Assembly (NCBI GenBank): GCA_965229885.1
Contig: CBDDJX010000002.1
Location: forward strand, 1-64,000
Direction of reading: 5' to 3'
From: DATLLJ01 sp965229885
Lineage (GTDB): Bacteria > Acidobacteriota > Vicinamibacteria > Vicinamibacterales > CAVVIG01
DNA length: 64,000 nt
Shown here: positions 36,536 through 45,831 of the stretch, piece by piece
Position numbering within the stretch: the first letter of the stretch is position 1
Layout: the number at the start of each line of letters is the position of its first letter
Made by a program: the position numbers and the translations under genes
Notes under the pieces: generated by a model
The model's input: only the letters and a program-made list of their open reading frames with translations
The model's database searches: none
Told to the model about the DNA's origin: nothing

Positions 36536-37753
36536 ATGAAGAGGCGATGTTTCGAACTGATCAGTGTGTCGGCGATCGTTGTCGCAGTGGCCGTGCTGCT
36601 GAAGATGGTGGCGGTCCCCGTTTCGGGCCAGACCCCGGCAGCTCCGGCCAAGGTGGGCCCGGCGCCCACCACCATCTGGGGCGCACCGGACTTGCAAGGT
36701 ATCTGGACCACTGTCTACCAGATACCCCTGCAGAGACCTGCCAAGTACGCCAATAAGGAATTCTTTACCGACGCCGAAGTCGCACAACTGGACAAGGAAC
36801 GAGCGGCCCAGCAGAGGTTCGGCGACCGAATCGCGCCAACGGGGACCGTGCAGGACGTCGCCAGCGCCTACAACAGTCTGTTCAATATGCGCAAGCACTC
36901 GGGCAAGCGCACGTCGCTCGTCGTGGATCCGCCGAACGGGAGAATTCCCCCCTTCACGGCGGAAGCACAGAAACGAAGGACCGCCATCCGGGAATTTGAG
37001 GTCGCCCTCCTGCAAGCCACAGACGTCTGCAAGGAAAAGAGGCCCGAATGCGCGGGCGGGACGTACGGGCCGCCGTCACCGAGACGGTCGGAGCCTGGTC
37101 CGTTCTACGGGGCGAGCGGGTTCCGCAATCGCGCCGACGGTCCAGAGGATCGAGGCATGAGCGAGCGGTGTCTGAGCTTCGGGCTTCCGGAATTCGGTGG
37201 GAATCTGTTCGGGGGGTTCTTCCCTCGGATTGTGCAGTCGCGTGATGCAGTATCGATTTATTACGACGTGGGCCAGGGAAACGGATGGCAGCGAATCATT
37301 CCCATCAACAACAGTCCGCATCTGCCCGCAACTGTCCGCCAGTGGTGGGGCGACTCGCGCGGCCACTGGGAGGGCAAGACGTTGGTCGTCGATGTCGCCA
37401 ATTTCAGCCCTAAAGGGCGGAACGGGGGAGCCAGCGAGAACCTGCATCTCATCGAGCGCTTCACCCGCCTCGACGCGGACACCCTCGAGTACGTCGTGAC
37501 GATGGAGGATCCCTCGACGTGGACAGCGCCGTGGACCGTCAAAGTGGAATGGAACCGACAGAGTGAGCACGCGAATCGGGTGTACTACGAGCCTCGGTGT
37601 CACGAAGGCAACTACGGCTTGGTAGGCCAGCTCGTTAATACTCGCTTCTTGGAGAAGGAGTTCGCTGAAGGGCGGGGGCCCGATCCGTTCACCATCTGCA
37701 TCGGCAGCTGTGGAAACGGTGTTACGGACGAGAATCGTGATCCGCTGCGATAG
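36536..37753 (+). CDS. Exported protein of an acidobacterial family of unknown function (GAPDLQGIW type)
   Basis: A 405-residue protein with a signal peptide (residues about 8-31) and then TTIWGAPDLQGIWTT, RPAKYANKEFFTDAEVAQLD, VVDPPNGRIPPFT, SERCLSFGLPE, ATVRQWWGDSRGHWEGKTLVVDVANFS, NLHLIERFTRLDADTLEYVVTMEDPSTWTAPWTV, YEPRCHEGNYGL. Secreted proteins with G(A/K)PDxxGIW starts are abundant in Acidobacteria and occur with TonB receptors; the function is not established. The ribosome site GGAGG lies 8 nt before ATG 36536. A decayed tandem copy follows at 37889; the gene starting at 63681 shares the opening motif. Confidence 0.8.
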   Translation: MKRRCFELISVSAIVVAVAVLLKMVAVPVSGQTPAAPAKVGPAPTTIWGAPDLQGIWTTVYQIPLQRPAKYANKEFFTDAEVAQLDKERAAQQRFGDRIAPTGTVQDVASAYNSLFNMRKHSGKRTSLVVDPPNGRIPPFTAEAQKRRTAIREFEVALLQATDVCKEKRPECAGGTYGPPSPRRSEPGPFYGASGFRNRADGPEDRGMSERCLSFGLPEFGGNLFGGFFPRIVQSRDAVSIYYDVGQGNGWQRIIPINNSPHLPATVRQWWGDSRGHWEGKTLVVDVANFSPKGRNGGASENLHLIERFTRLDADTLEYVVTMEDPSTWTAPWTVKVEWNRQSEHANRVYYEPRCHEGNYGLVGQLVNTRFLEKEFAEGRGPDPFTICIGSCGNGVTDENRDPLR

Positions 37754-37888
37754 CCGGTCCGGGCGCGATCCCTCGAGCACCAGTGCTCCACGATTTCCGA
37801 GGTGGCGGCGCTCGGTTCGCGAATGCAATACGCGCTGTGGCCGGGCAGGCCGCTAGGCACGCCGGGGCCGGCGCAGAAAGCGGCTCAG

Positions 37889-39120
37889 ATGAAACGTGGA
37901 TATCTCACGTCAGTGACTGCGCTACCGCTCGCGATGACGCTGTTCCAATTTGCGTCCGCCCAGGTCGCGGGCCAGGCGCCGGCGGCTTCGGGCGCGAAGG
38001 CGGCTGCCCCGAAGGCCGCGCCCGCCCCCAGGACTTCGTGGGGCGCGCCCGACCTGTAGGGCATTTGGGGCAAGGCCGAAGACGTGCCGCTGCAGCGACC
38101 CGCTCGGTACGCCAACAAAGAGTTTTTTACCGACGCGGAACGGGCCGAACTGGACAAGCGGATAGTAGGCATTCTCGGTCGAGATGCCTCTGAGAATCGC
38201 CGCAAGCGCGGGACCGAACAGGACGTCGGCGGCGCATACAACAGCGTGTTCCGGTCGCAGCTGCGTAGCGGCAAGCGCACGTCCTTTGATAGTTGATCCA
38301 CCCAACGGGCGAATTCCGCCGCCGACCGAAGGAGCCAAGAAGCGAAGACAGTTGGTGGTGGATTTCGAGAATGCCCTCCTGGCTTCCACTGATATCTGCA
38401 AAAACAAACTCGTGGGCTGCTCGGGTGGCGCGTACGGGCCGACGTCGCCGTTACGCGAGACAACGCCTCCCTTTTACGTGGCGACTGGTACGCGAGGCGG
38501 CACGTCGGGCGCCATCAATCGGTCGGACGATCCGGAGGACTGGAACCTGGGTGAACGGTGTCTGGGTGCCGGTCTTCCGGCATTTGCCAGCGGCTTCGCC
38601 GGTTTCTACCCCCGCATCGTTCAGTCGCGAGGCGCGGTGTCGATCTACTACGACATCGGCCAGGGCTGGGGATTCCAGCGGCTCATCCCGATCAGCAACG
38701 CCCCCCATCTGCCGGCAACTGTCCGCCAATGGTGGGGAGACTCCCGCGGCCATTTGGGAAGGGGATACGCTGGTCGTCGATGTCACCAACTTCAACCAGA
38801 AGAAGAATTACCAGGGCGCCCGCGAGAACTTGCACCTGATCGAACGCTTCGCTCGGCTCAGCGCGAATACGCTCGAGCTTGTCGTGACGATCGAAGATCC
38901 GACGGTGTGGACGCGACCGTGGACCGTCAGGATTGAATGGACGAAAGAGAGCGACGAGCTGAATCGGCACTATATAGAGCCTCGGTGTCACGAGGGGAAC
39001 TACGGCTTGGCGGGACAGCTCATCGGCGCCCGCCAGGACGAACGCAACTTTGCCGAGGGAAAGGGCCCCGATCCGGCCACGATCTGCTCAGCAGGATGTG
39101 GCTCGACCACCGGGGAGTAG
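37889..39120 (+). pseudogene. Decayed tandem paralogue of the 36536 gene (one nonsense, two frameshifts)
   Basis: Aligned to its neighbour the whole family sequence is present but broken. ATG 37889 opens a signal peptide (ALPLAMTLFQFASAQ). TAG at 38057-38059 replaces the Gln of APDLQGIW. An extra T near 38286 (TCCTTTGATAG) shifts the frame before VDPPNGRIPPPTEGA. Another extra T near 38756 (CATTTGGGAAG) shifts it within SRGHWEGDTLVVDVTNF. The last frame ends at TAG 39120. About 410 codons overall. Both insertions lengthen T-runs, as in recent decay or homopolymer sequencing error. Confidence 0.9.
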
Positions 39121-39342
39121 CAATCGAGAACCATCGCTCCGCGGGTTTGATTTGGGGGCCGGCCGACAGGATACCGTCGGTCGGCCCACGCCCTCAGTTG
39201 CTGCCGCGCGCTGTATATTCCTACTGCTCTAGCCGACCGCACAACGGTCCAGTATCCTCGGCTACTTTCTGCTGTCGCACGAGACTGGGTCAGTCGTTCC
39301 CGCCCGTGCAGACGTTCGCCCTTCGCTTGGTATACTGATCAA

Positions 39343-40251
39343 ATGCGGCAGGAAAAGCGCGTGGTCGCGGGAGTTGCAGCCCTCACACTCGTTGCAGCCC
39401 TCATCGTACCCGCCCAGTGGACCGCCGGAGTTCGGGCTGCTGGTGCCCAGCCTGCTCGAGCCCAGACTACAGGCGTCCATCCAATAAGCGGCAGGCGTTT
39501 CGCGACCGTCATGGATTTCCGCGGCATCGGCTGGCTCGACCGTGTCGAGCGGGACCTCGAAGAGACACCAGAGAAGGCACTCGACGCGATTGGCGTTACG
39601 AAGGGGTCGACGGTCGCCGACGTCGGCGCCGGGTCCGGCTACTACACCGCTCGTCTGGCGGCCCGCGTCGGCCCGACCGGCCTGGTCTACGCCAACGATC
39701 TGCAGGCAGAAATGCTCGAAGAGCTGCGCAGACGGCTTGCGCTGCAGCGCATCACCAACGTGAACATAGTCCTCGGCACGGTGAACGACCCCAAACTGCC
39801 GCCTTCAGCCTGTGATCTCGTGCTGGTGGTGGACGCGTATCACGAATTCTCCGAACCGCAGAAAATGCTGCGCGGCATTCGCGACACGCTCAAGCCGGAC
39901 GGCCGCCTCGTTATAATCGAGTTCCGCAAGGAGGAGATTCAGGAGGACAAGGATCAAGCGCTCAACTACCTCGACGCTGTGATCAAGCTGATTCGCGAGT
40001 CGAAGACGGTGGCCGAAGCGCGCGCTGCCATAGTGAGGCAGTTTGGTATCACGGAGGTTCAGGCGCAGGGTCTCCTGGACCTTCAACTATTCCGCTTGAC
40101 CGGGCTGGAGCGGCAGAACGTCCTCAGCGGCCTTGATCACAGCATGAGCGTCGCCGATGTCAAAGTGGAAGTTGAGGCCGAAGGCTTCCGCCTGTCTCGC
40201 GTCGAAGAAGTGCTGCCGCATCAGCACATTCTCATTTTCACCAAATCGTAG
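39343..40251 (+). CDS. Exported class I SAM methyltransferase with an inserted GyrA-like helical segment
   Basis: A 302-residue protein: signal-like N terminus (VAALTLVAALIVPAQW), then a class I methyltransferase with motif I STVADVGAGSGYYTARLAARVG (residues 89-110), LVYANDLQAEMLEELRRR, LVLVVDAYHEF and KPDGRLVIIEFRKEE. The usual C-terminal strand pair is MSVADVKVEVEAEGFRL and LPHQHILIF (residues 267-299). Between them, residues about 204-261 (ALNYLDAVIKLIRESKTV, RQFGITEVQAQGLLDLQLF, RLTGLERQNVL) match the end of the DNA gyrase A coiled-coil region, where family GyrA reads LDxVIxLIRxSKTxxEAR and SExQAQAILDMxLxRLTGLER. The paralogue at 42833 lacks this block. The frame is intact across both junctions. 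Substrate unknown. Confidence 0.82.
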   Translation: MRQEKRVVAGVAALTLVAALIVPAQWTAGVRAAGAQPARAQTTGVHPISGRRFATVMDFRGIGWLDRVERDLEETPEKALDAIGVTKGSTVADVGAGSGYYTARLAARVGPTGLVYANDLQAEMLEELRRRLALQRITNVNIVLGTVNDPKLPPSACDLVLVVDAYHEFSEPQKMLRGIRDTLKPDGRLVIIEFRKEEIQEDKDQALNYLDAVIKLIRESKTVAEARAAIVRQFGITEVQAQGLLDLQLFRLTGLERQNVLSGLDHSMSVADVKVEVEAEGFRLSRVEEVLPHQHILIFTKS

Positions 40252-40284
40252 GGCGGCTATCCGACCTACAGGTCTAAAACCTCG

Positions 40285-41298
40285 CTAGTAATTCTTCTTC
40301 AGATCCATGTCGGCGTACATGTGGCCAACCTGGTCGGCGTAGCCGTTGAACAGCTGCGTTGGCTGGCGAAAGAACTTGCCGATTCGGCGCTCGGTCCCCT
40401 GATTGATGGGCCGGTTGACCTCGGGATTAACGTTGGCGTAGAAGCCGAAGTCGCGAGGAGCCGCGTAGTTCCAGGCCGTCCGCGGCTTACGCTTCACGAA
40501 CCGGATCTTCACGATCGACTTGATGCTCTTGAAGCCGTACTTCCAGGGCACGACCAACCGGATCGGGGCGCCGTTCTGATTGGGCAAGGTTCGACCATAG
40601 AGGCCAACGGCCACAATCGTTAGCGGATTCAGCGCCTCGTCCATCCGCAGACCTTCCAGGTACGGCCACTCCAGCAATAGGCCATCGAGCGACCCACTGG
40701 AGCCACGGAATGCTCCGGCAAGGGAGGTGGGAATCGACTGACGCTGGCCGCGCATCTCGTTCACCCGGTACAGGGTCTCGAACTGCACGAATCGGGCGTC
40801 TGAGGTCGGCTCGAATCGCTTGATCAGATCGGCGAGCGGAAAGCCGATCCACGGCACCACCATCGACCAGGCTTCGACGCACCGGAGACGGTAGACCCGT
40901 TCCTCGAGCGCATGCGGCTTGAGAATGTCTTCGAGGTGATACTCCGCCTCGCGCGCGTGCATCTCCCCCTCGACCTTGATCGTCCAAGGGGTGGTTTTCA
41001 TCCGCGAGGCGTACCGAGCCGGGTCGTCCTTGTCGAACCCGAACTCATAGAAGTTGTTGTAGGTCGTGATGTCCTCGTATGAATTCGCCGGCTCGTCGGT
41101 CCGGAAGGGGCCACGCGTCACGTTGCTCAGCAGCGTCTGAGCACGGAGAGGCTGTCTTGTGGTCGCAGGAGCAACCGCTCCGATGACGGCGCCGACCGCG
41201 GCTGCCGAGGCGGTCTTCACGAAATCGCGACGGTTGAAGTACACGCGCTCGTCTGTGATGTCCGACGAGCGAATGTCAGGCGACCTTCGAATCAGCAT
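40285..41298 (-). CDS. msrP: Protein-methionine-sulfoxide reductase catalytic subunit MsrP (YedY)
   Basis: A 337-residue periplasmic molybdoenzyme. It has a Tat signal, NRRDFVKTASAAAVGAVIGAVAP, near residue 22. The molybdopterin-binding domain has YNNFYEFGFDKDDPARYA, WTIKVEGE, ERVYRLRCVEAWSMVVPWIGFPL with the Cys that ligates molybdenum, and GAPIRLVVPWKYGFKSIKSIVKIRFV. It repairs oxidised methionine in envelope proteins with electrons from MsrQ. No msrQ haem subunit is adjacent, so its partner lies elsewhere. Confidence 0.95.
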   Translation of the reverse strand: MLIRRSPDIRSSDITDERVYFNRRDFVKTASAAAVGAVIGAVAPATTRQPLRAQTLLSNVTRGPFRTDEPANSYEDITTYNNFYEFGFDKDDPARYASRMKTTPWTIKVEGEMHAREAEYHLEDILKPHALEERVYRLRCVEAWSMVVPWIGFPLADLIKRFEPTSDARFVQFETLYRVNEMRGQRQSIPTSLAGAFRGSSGSLDGLLLEWPYLEGLRMDEALNPLTIVAVGLYGRTLPNQNGAPIRLVVPWKYGFKSIKSIVKIRFVKRKPRTAWNYAAPRDFGFYANVNPEVNRPINQGTERRIGKFFRQPTQLFNGYADQVGHMYADMDLKKNY

Positions 41299-41590
41299 CG
41301 GGATCCTCCACGACGACGTCTCCGGCCGAGGTGCGCTCGTGATGTGCCGAGTTGACCAGGCGAGACCTTAAGCTTCGACCCAATCACCGTGCGTTGTCAA
41401 GCGGCTGCGCGACAGCGTGTCAAGCCTCGGTAGAAATGTCCCCATCCTTCCCTCGATAGAAATGTCCCCTTTGAACGTGAAGCGGAGGACGCCTGTGGAA
41501 GCTCGTGGAAAACTGTTCTGTAGTGTTTTCCAAGGAGCGGTGGGCGCGTTCTGGGCGTCCACGGCTCCGGCAGCGTCCACGGGCTCTGCG
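41299..41590. other. Intergenic debris upstream of msrP, IS-end boxes at 41418-41469
   Basis: This holds the msrP promoter region and two copies of the box TCG(A/G)TAGAAATGTCCCC (41428-41444 and 41453-41469), the first preceded by TGTCAAGCC. These repeated boxes are typical of an IS21-like terminus whose element would extend to the right. The transposase genes are not present. Confidence 0.45.
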
Positions 41591-41717
41591 TCATCGGTCG
41601 ATGATCTGCCACAACGGCACGTCTTTCCGGATGCCGGCGTACATGACGTCACCGGCTTCCAGGACATGACCTATGATGGCCGGAGCGTGACACCGGACAC
41701 ACGCAGTGGTAGTCCGC
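41591..41717 (-). pseudogene. C-terminal fragment with a c-type heme motif, cut by an IS110 end
   Basis: On the minus strand from the boundary with the 298-bp repeat, the frame reads TTACVRCHAPAIIGHV, then LEAGDVMYAGIRKDVPLWQIIDR and TGA. CVRCH is a heme c attachment motif, so this is probably the end of a cytochrome. The N-terminal part is missing. Confidence 0.45.
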
Positions 41718-42015
41718 GACGGACCGCGAAGACGGCGGAGGATCAGAGGCACGATTGTGAGGATCGGCGAGGTAAACACTGCGACACGGACAGCTGTCCC
41801 AACTCGCGAGCGTAGACTGCACGTCCTCCCGACGAAGTACTGTCATGTGTGCTCTGCCGCGGGCGACCGCGGTAACCACCGTATATCAGCGTGACTCGTC
41901 GTCGAAGCGCCCTCGATCGTCCGTCGTCTCCGCGGTCCGACACGACGCGGCGTTGAAGAAAAGGCACGCATGTTTCTGACAACGGGGTGTTGACAACCGG
42001 TCATTCCATATCAGT
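41718..42015 (+). repeat. Solo copy of the 298-bp noncoding end of the IS110-family element
   Basis: These 298 bp match 51305-51602 with a single A/G difference (GGGCGACCG versus GGGCGGCCG). There they form the 3' noncoding end of an IS110-family element, ending in the inverted repeat CCGGTCATTCCATAT. Here no transposase gene accompanies it. The fragment sits between two truncated genes. Confidence 0.92.
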
Positions 42016-42576
42016 GTTTATCGATGCTGGGGCCATCAACGCGCCGGACGGAAAACCGAAGGGGGGGATGGATCGAACCGGCTCGTCTACCTAATCGCTC
42101 CGGTGAGGGATCCGGCCGACGCGACCGCCCAGCTCGTGATCGGCGGACTCACCGAAGATCCGGCGGATGCGCCGGGACCGTTTGGGAACTACCTCTTGGC
42201 TCCGACGCCTACAATGCAGCGCTCGACTTCGAGTACCGGTAGGGGGCCCATTCTTGACTCGCAGGATTGGGTCTTTGTGGCGGCGACGGGTGAACGGTTG
42301 GAGCTGCACATCAAGTACGAGCGCGGCGTCGCTAACAAACGCAACCCCACCGAGACGAAATTCTACTCTGCTAAAAATCCGACCTTCTATCAGATCTCGA
42401 GGGACGAGCGTATTCTGGATATTCTGCGGAACGTGACAATCACCCCTCCCGATCGCGTGAAGGAGTTCTCGTTCAAGGTGTCCGGCGGCAGCTATTCCAA
42501 ATTATTTGACGGCACGGAGTAAGGTGTTGAGCTGGGACAATAACCTTTGGAACAATCGGTCTATCCTGGTGCCGTA
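42016..42576 (+). pseudogene. 3' part of an unidentified gene, frameshifted, behind the IS110 end
   Basis: Just right of the repeat, one frame reads AGAINAPDGKPKGG; after a run of seven G (42061-42067) the next frame gives SNRLVYLIAPVRDPADATAQ, GNYLLAPTPTMQRST, QDWVFVAATGERLELHIKYERG, DILRNVTITPPDRVKEFSFKVSGGSY, ending in TAA at 42522. A further one-base shift would continue KVLSWDNNLWNNRSILVP to a TAG at 42576. The protein looks like a beta-rich secreted or envelope domain. I do not recognise it. The 5' part was lost at the IS110 boundary. Confidence 0.5.
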
Positions 42577-42832
42577 GAGGGCTTCAGTTCAATCGTGAGG
42601 TCAATGGATCGGGAGAGTGATGCCATCTTGTTTGCCTCCAGCGCGCCGCCCAGCGTTCCGAAAGGTCAGCCGGGCCGCCATGTAGGGGCCAGGTCGCGGT
42701 TTTCATGACCGTGTAGCGGCCGCAGAGCCGCAGTGGCGTAATCGGGCTGGGGATGCACGTGCAACCAGATAGGAAAGTCACCGAACGGGCAGGGGCACGT
42801 GCGTTCCCGGCGTGCTACGATGGTCATCGCTC
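42577..42832. other. Intergenic, no gene seen
   Basis: No supported coding frame in these 256 nt upstream of the exported methyltransferase gene. Confidence 0.4.
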
Positions 42833-44191
42833 ATGCACCACACGCAATCGTTTTGGCCGCGGTGGACGTTGTTCGCGCTGGCGTGTGTCGTGCTGGCGCT
42901 TACATCGCTCGAACCGTCTTTCGCACAGGCACAACGTGCTCCGGAGCCGGCCACCTCGACGCAAACCGTCGATGAGACTCCGGCTCGCCGTCCGGCTCGC
43001 CCTCTAAGCTTTCGCAGCGCCGACTCTCTTGAGCGCCCCGAGCGCGTGGAACAAGAGCATCCCGACGAACTGATTCGCGCGATGGCGTTGAAGCCTGGCG
43101 ATGTCGTCGCCGACGTCGGCTGCGGTACTGGGTTTCTGGCCCGGCGGATTGCGAAGATCGTTGCACCGACGGGCAAAGTGTATTGCGAGGACATCCAGAC
43201 AGAAATGCTCGATCTGATGAAGGAGCGGGCCGGGGCGGAAGGATTGACTGGCATTGTGCCGGTCCTCGGTTCGACCGACGATCCGAAGTTGCCGAGAGGC
43301 GGAATCGATTGGATCCTGGTGGCCGACGCCTACCATGAATTCGACGACCCACTGGCCATGTTACGCGAGATGCGCGCTGCCCTTAGTCCTCGCGGGAAGG
43401 TCGCGCTGGTCGAAGCCCGTGCCGAGGACAATAGCGCTTCGTACGTCAGCCCGACACATCGGATGTCGGTCTATCAGGTGCTTGCGGAATGGAAGGCGAG
43501 CGGTTATCGCCTCCTCGACTTGAGCGAGTTCCTACCGTCTCAGCATCTGTTCATTTTCGAGCCGGACGACAGGCAGGTGGGCGCACCTGTCACGGCCGAT
43601 CTGACATTGGCGGAAGCCGTTCAAACTGGTGCGATCGAGGCCCTGCCGCAAGGAGCCGGCGAGCGCAGCGTCATGATCAAGGTGCGGCGTAAGAGCAAGA
43701 ACCGGCTCGTTGTGACGATGGCCGCAGGCGAGTATTTCGCCTCGCCGCTCGGACAAACGCGCGACATGGTAACGACGCGTGATGGAGCAGTGGCGTTGTT
43801 CGACGACGAGTGGCATGACCTTAGCGTGTTGGCTGCCGGCATCCCCATCAGCAAAGAGGCACCGCAGATCGCCAACGCCCTCGCGCTCCGGCCAGAACAG
43901 GCACGGCCGCTACGCGCGCTCATGCATTCCATGCAAGCGGCCAGTATGCCATTCATCGTGGCTCAGGCATCGCTGGCGCTCGCAGTCGAAGATCCGTCGT
44001 ACGAGGAAATCGAGCCGCTGCTCCAGGGCGGTCCGATTTCCGCTCCGCATGCGGTCGCACTCGCGGCGAGGGCCGCCGATCGCGCGGGCATGAACGTCGC
44101 GTCAAAGAGAATGATGGCGGAACGGGCAGCGCTGGCCGCGGCCGTTCCGGAGGAAGCGCTTCGGATGTGGCTGTCCGAACTGGGGCGGTGA
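42833..44191 (+). CDS. Exported SAM methyltransferase with a C-terminal extension
   Basis: A roughly 452-residue protein from ATG 42833 (a GTG at 42812 is also in frame). Signal peptide FWPRWTLFALACVVLALTSL. Methyltransferase fold: LERPERVEQEHPDELIRAMALKPGDVVADVGCGTGFLARRIAKI (motif I VADVGCGTG), VYCEDIQTEMLDLM, ILVADAYHEFDDP, MSVYQVLAEWKASGYRL, LPSQHLFIF. It is the paralogue of the 39343 gene, with the short normal loop in place of the GyrA-like block. The last 190 residues (from PVTADLTLAEAVQTGAIEALPQG) form an extra domain: a beta region with VRRKSKNRLVVTMAAGEYF, then a helical tail. I do not recognise that domain. Substrate unknown. Confidence 0.8.
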   Translation: MHHTQSFWPRWTLFALACVVLALTSLEPSFAQAQRAPEPATSTQTVDETPARRPARPLSFRSADSLERPERVEQEHPDELIRAMALKPGDVVADVGCGTGFLARRIAKIVAPTGKVYCEDIQTEMLDLMKERAGAEGLTGIVPVLGSTDDPKLPRGGIDWILVADAYHEFDDPLAMLREMRAALSPRGKVALVEARAEDNSASYVSPTHRMSVYQVLAEWKASGYRLLDLSEFLPSQHLFIFEPDDRQVGAPVTADLTLAEAVQTGAIEALPQGAGERSVMIKVRRKSKNRLVVTMAAGEYFASPLGQTRDMVTTRDGAVALFDDEWHDLSVLAAGIPISKEAPQIANALALRPEQARPLRALMHSMQAASMPFIVAQASLALAVEDPSYEEIEPLLQGGPISAPHAVALAARAADRAGMNVASKRMMAERAALAAAVPEEALRMWLSELGR

Positions 44192-44244
44192 CCAGCTCGG
44201 GACACGGCCCGCTCGCCGCGATGAGTGGATGCAGGTTCCTACTC

Positions 44245-45831
44245 TTACTTGCCCAGATCCACGCGGAGCTCGGCGCCGAATAACATCGTGCGATCGTTAT
44301 CGGCCGCCGCCCATTTCATCAACGTCGCCAGGCTCTTCTCCACGCGTCCCTCGAACACGACCTGGTCGTTCGCGATAACCTTCACAGGCTGAGCGAAGTC
44401 GAACTGATCCGGCGACAGCAATAAGGTGAACGCTCTGACGCCTTCGGCGATGGCTTCAACGGTGTTGGCGATCCGCACGAGGTCGACGCGTCCAGACGGA
44501 GCGTCGTGCGGAAAGAGCACAACAGGCAGGCGCGGCATGTTCCCCGGGTTGTACACACCTTCCAACTCCACCGGCAAGTTCGCGCGGGCGACGAGCAGTT
44601 CCACCTCAGTGCCAGGTTGAATGGCACCGAATAGATCCGTGAGACTGGCTGCAATTCTGACCGTTTGACCGTTCAGCCGGACCAACGTATCGAACGCCTT
44701 GAGGCCGATCGCGTCCGCATTCGAGCCTTCCACGATCTCGGTAATACGTGCGCCGATGGCGCGCACGCCGAAATCATCGGTCGGTTCCGGTTGAGCCGTG
44801 TTCAAATCGTCGAGCATGACAGCGGTGCCGCCTGTCATGCCGAGTCGGTCGATGAGGAGCCAATGTGCGCGATTGTAGCTGACGGTCGACGACGTTTCCC
44901 AAGTGAGACGATCGGGAAGCGACGTACGGGGGTGGTCACGGACGAAGGATTCGAACGGTCCCTTCAGGGTTGGCCACCAGCGTCCATCGTGGCCTGCATC
45001 TGGCTGTGGACGATAATCGATTTCCACGCCGCCCGCTTTGAAGCGCGTGATGTACGGATCCACTTTGCTGCTGGGGTACAACGGGTCACGCCCGCCGTTG
45101 ACGATGAAGAAGGGCTTGTTGCGCAGGTTGCTTGGGAACATCGGCCCGTCCACGCCGATCTGCTGGTTGGCAAGCACCAGTGCCATACCGTTCAGAGGCA
45201 GAAAACTCGCGAATGGCGTCGTGTCGCGCATCGCGAAGTAATACGCTCCAGTGGCGCCGTCGGACACGCCGGACACGCTGACGCGGTCTTCGTCGATGTG
45301 ATAGAGGCGTTTGACCCGGTCGAGGATCTCCCGCACGTTAAGGAGTTGGCTCTCGCGCCACCACTCCGCGTCCCGCTGGGCTTCGGGAATGATGAAGATG
45401 TGGTCTGGCGCTCCTTCCGCAAACGCCGATGCCGCAGCCACAGCAGCCGGCGCGTCGGGCCGTGGAATCCCGACGCCGCCGTGCAATTGGAGGCGAGCGG
45501 GAGACTTGCTCTGGGGGTCGTAGGCCTTCGGGATGAGGACTGAGAAGTGGTGCTCGACGCCGTCTGGTGTTCGGTTCGTCAACTCGACCAGGCCAGTTGG
45601 CTGCGCCGTGTATGGCCTCCCCTGTTGGAGCCGCCGATATGCTTCGTCGAACGTGACTCCCGATCGGAGAACATCACCAACGATCGTCGTGGCGTCGGCA
45701 GTCGATTGCGCGTCCCAGAAGCGTGCGAACGCCGACTCAACAGCTCCTTGAGCCCACAGCTCGGCCACGAGCAGCATCCAGAACGCCGTGGCCCAGGAGG
45801 CACGCCCGATCGGAGTACGCGATGTCGTCAC
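44245..45831 (-). CDS. Exported alpha/beta hydrolase with PDZ domain
   Basis: A 528-residue protein with a signal peptide (ATAFWMLLVAELWAQ). The hydrolase domain: HHFSVLIPKAYDPQ, ARLQLHGGVG (oxyanion region), DHIFIIPEA, DRVSVSGVSDGATGAYYFAMR with the nucleophile Ser in GVSDG, NKPFFIVNGGRDPLYPS with a candidate Asp, and PQPDAGHDGRWW with the His. It resembles the PHB-depolymerase/peptidase-S9-like esterases. A PDZ domain follows (FGVRAIGARITEIVEGSNADAIGLKAFDTLVRLNG), then a C-terminal beta domain (GRVDLVRIANTV to the end). Two other traces of this family lie in the window, at 246-624 and 57103-57147. It converges with the methyltransferase gene. Confidence 0.82.
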   Translation of the reverse strand: MTTSRTPIGRASWATAFWMLLVAELWAQGAVESAFARFWDAQSTADATTIVGDVLRSGVTFDEAYRRLQQGRPYTAQPTGLVELTNRTPDGVEHHFSVLIPKAYDPQSKSPARLQLHGGVGIPRPDAPAAVAAASAFAEGAPDHIFIIPEAQRDAEWWRESQLLNVREILDRVKRLYHIDEDRVSVSGVSDGATGAYYFAMRDTTPFASFLPLNGMALVLANQQIGVDGPMFPSNLRNKPFFIVNGGRDPLYPSSKVDPYITRFKAGGVEIDYRPQPDAGHDGRWWPTLKGPFESFVRDHPRTSLPDRLTWETSSTVSYNRAHWLLIDRLGMTGGTAVMLDDLNTAQPEPTDDFGVRAIGARITEIVEGSNADAIGLKAFDTLVRLNGQTVRIAASLTDLFGAIQPGTEVELLVARANLPVELEGVYNPGNMPRLPVVLFPHDAPSGRVDLVRIANTVEAIAEGVRAFTLLLSPDQFDFAQPVKVIANDQVVFEGRVEKSLATLMKWAAADNDRTMLFGAELRVDLGK

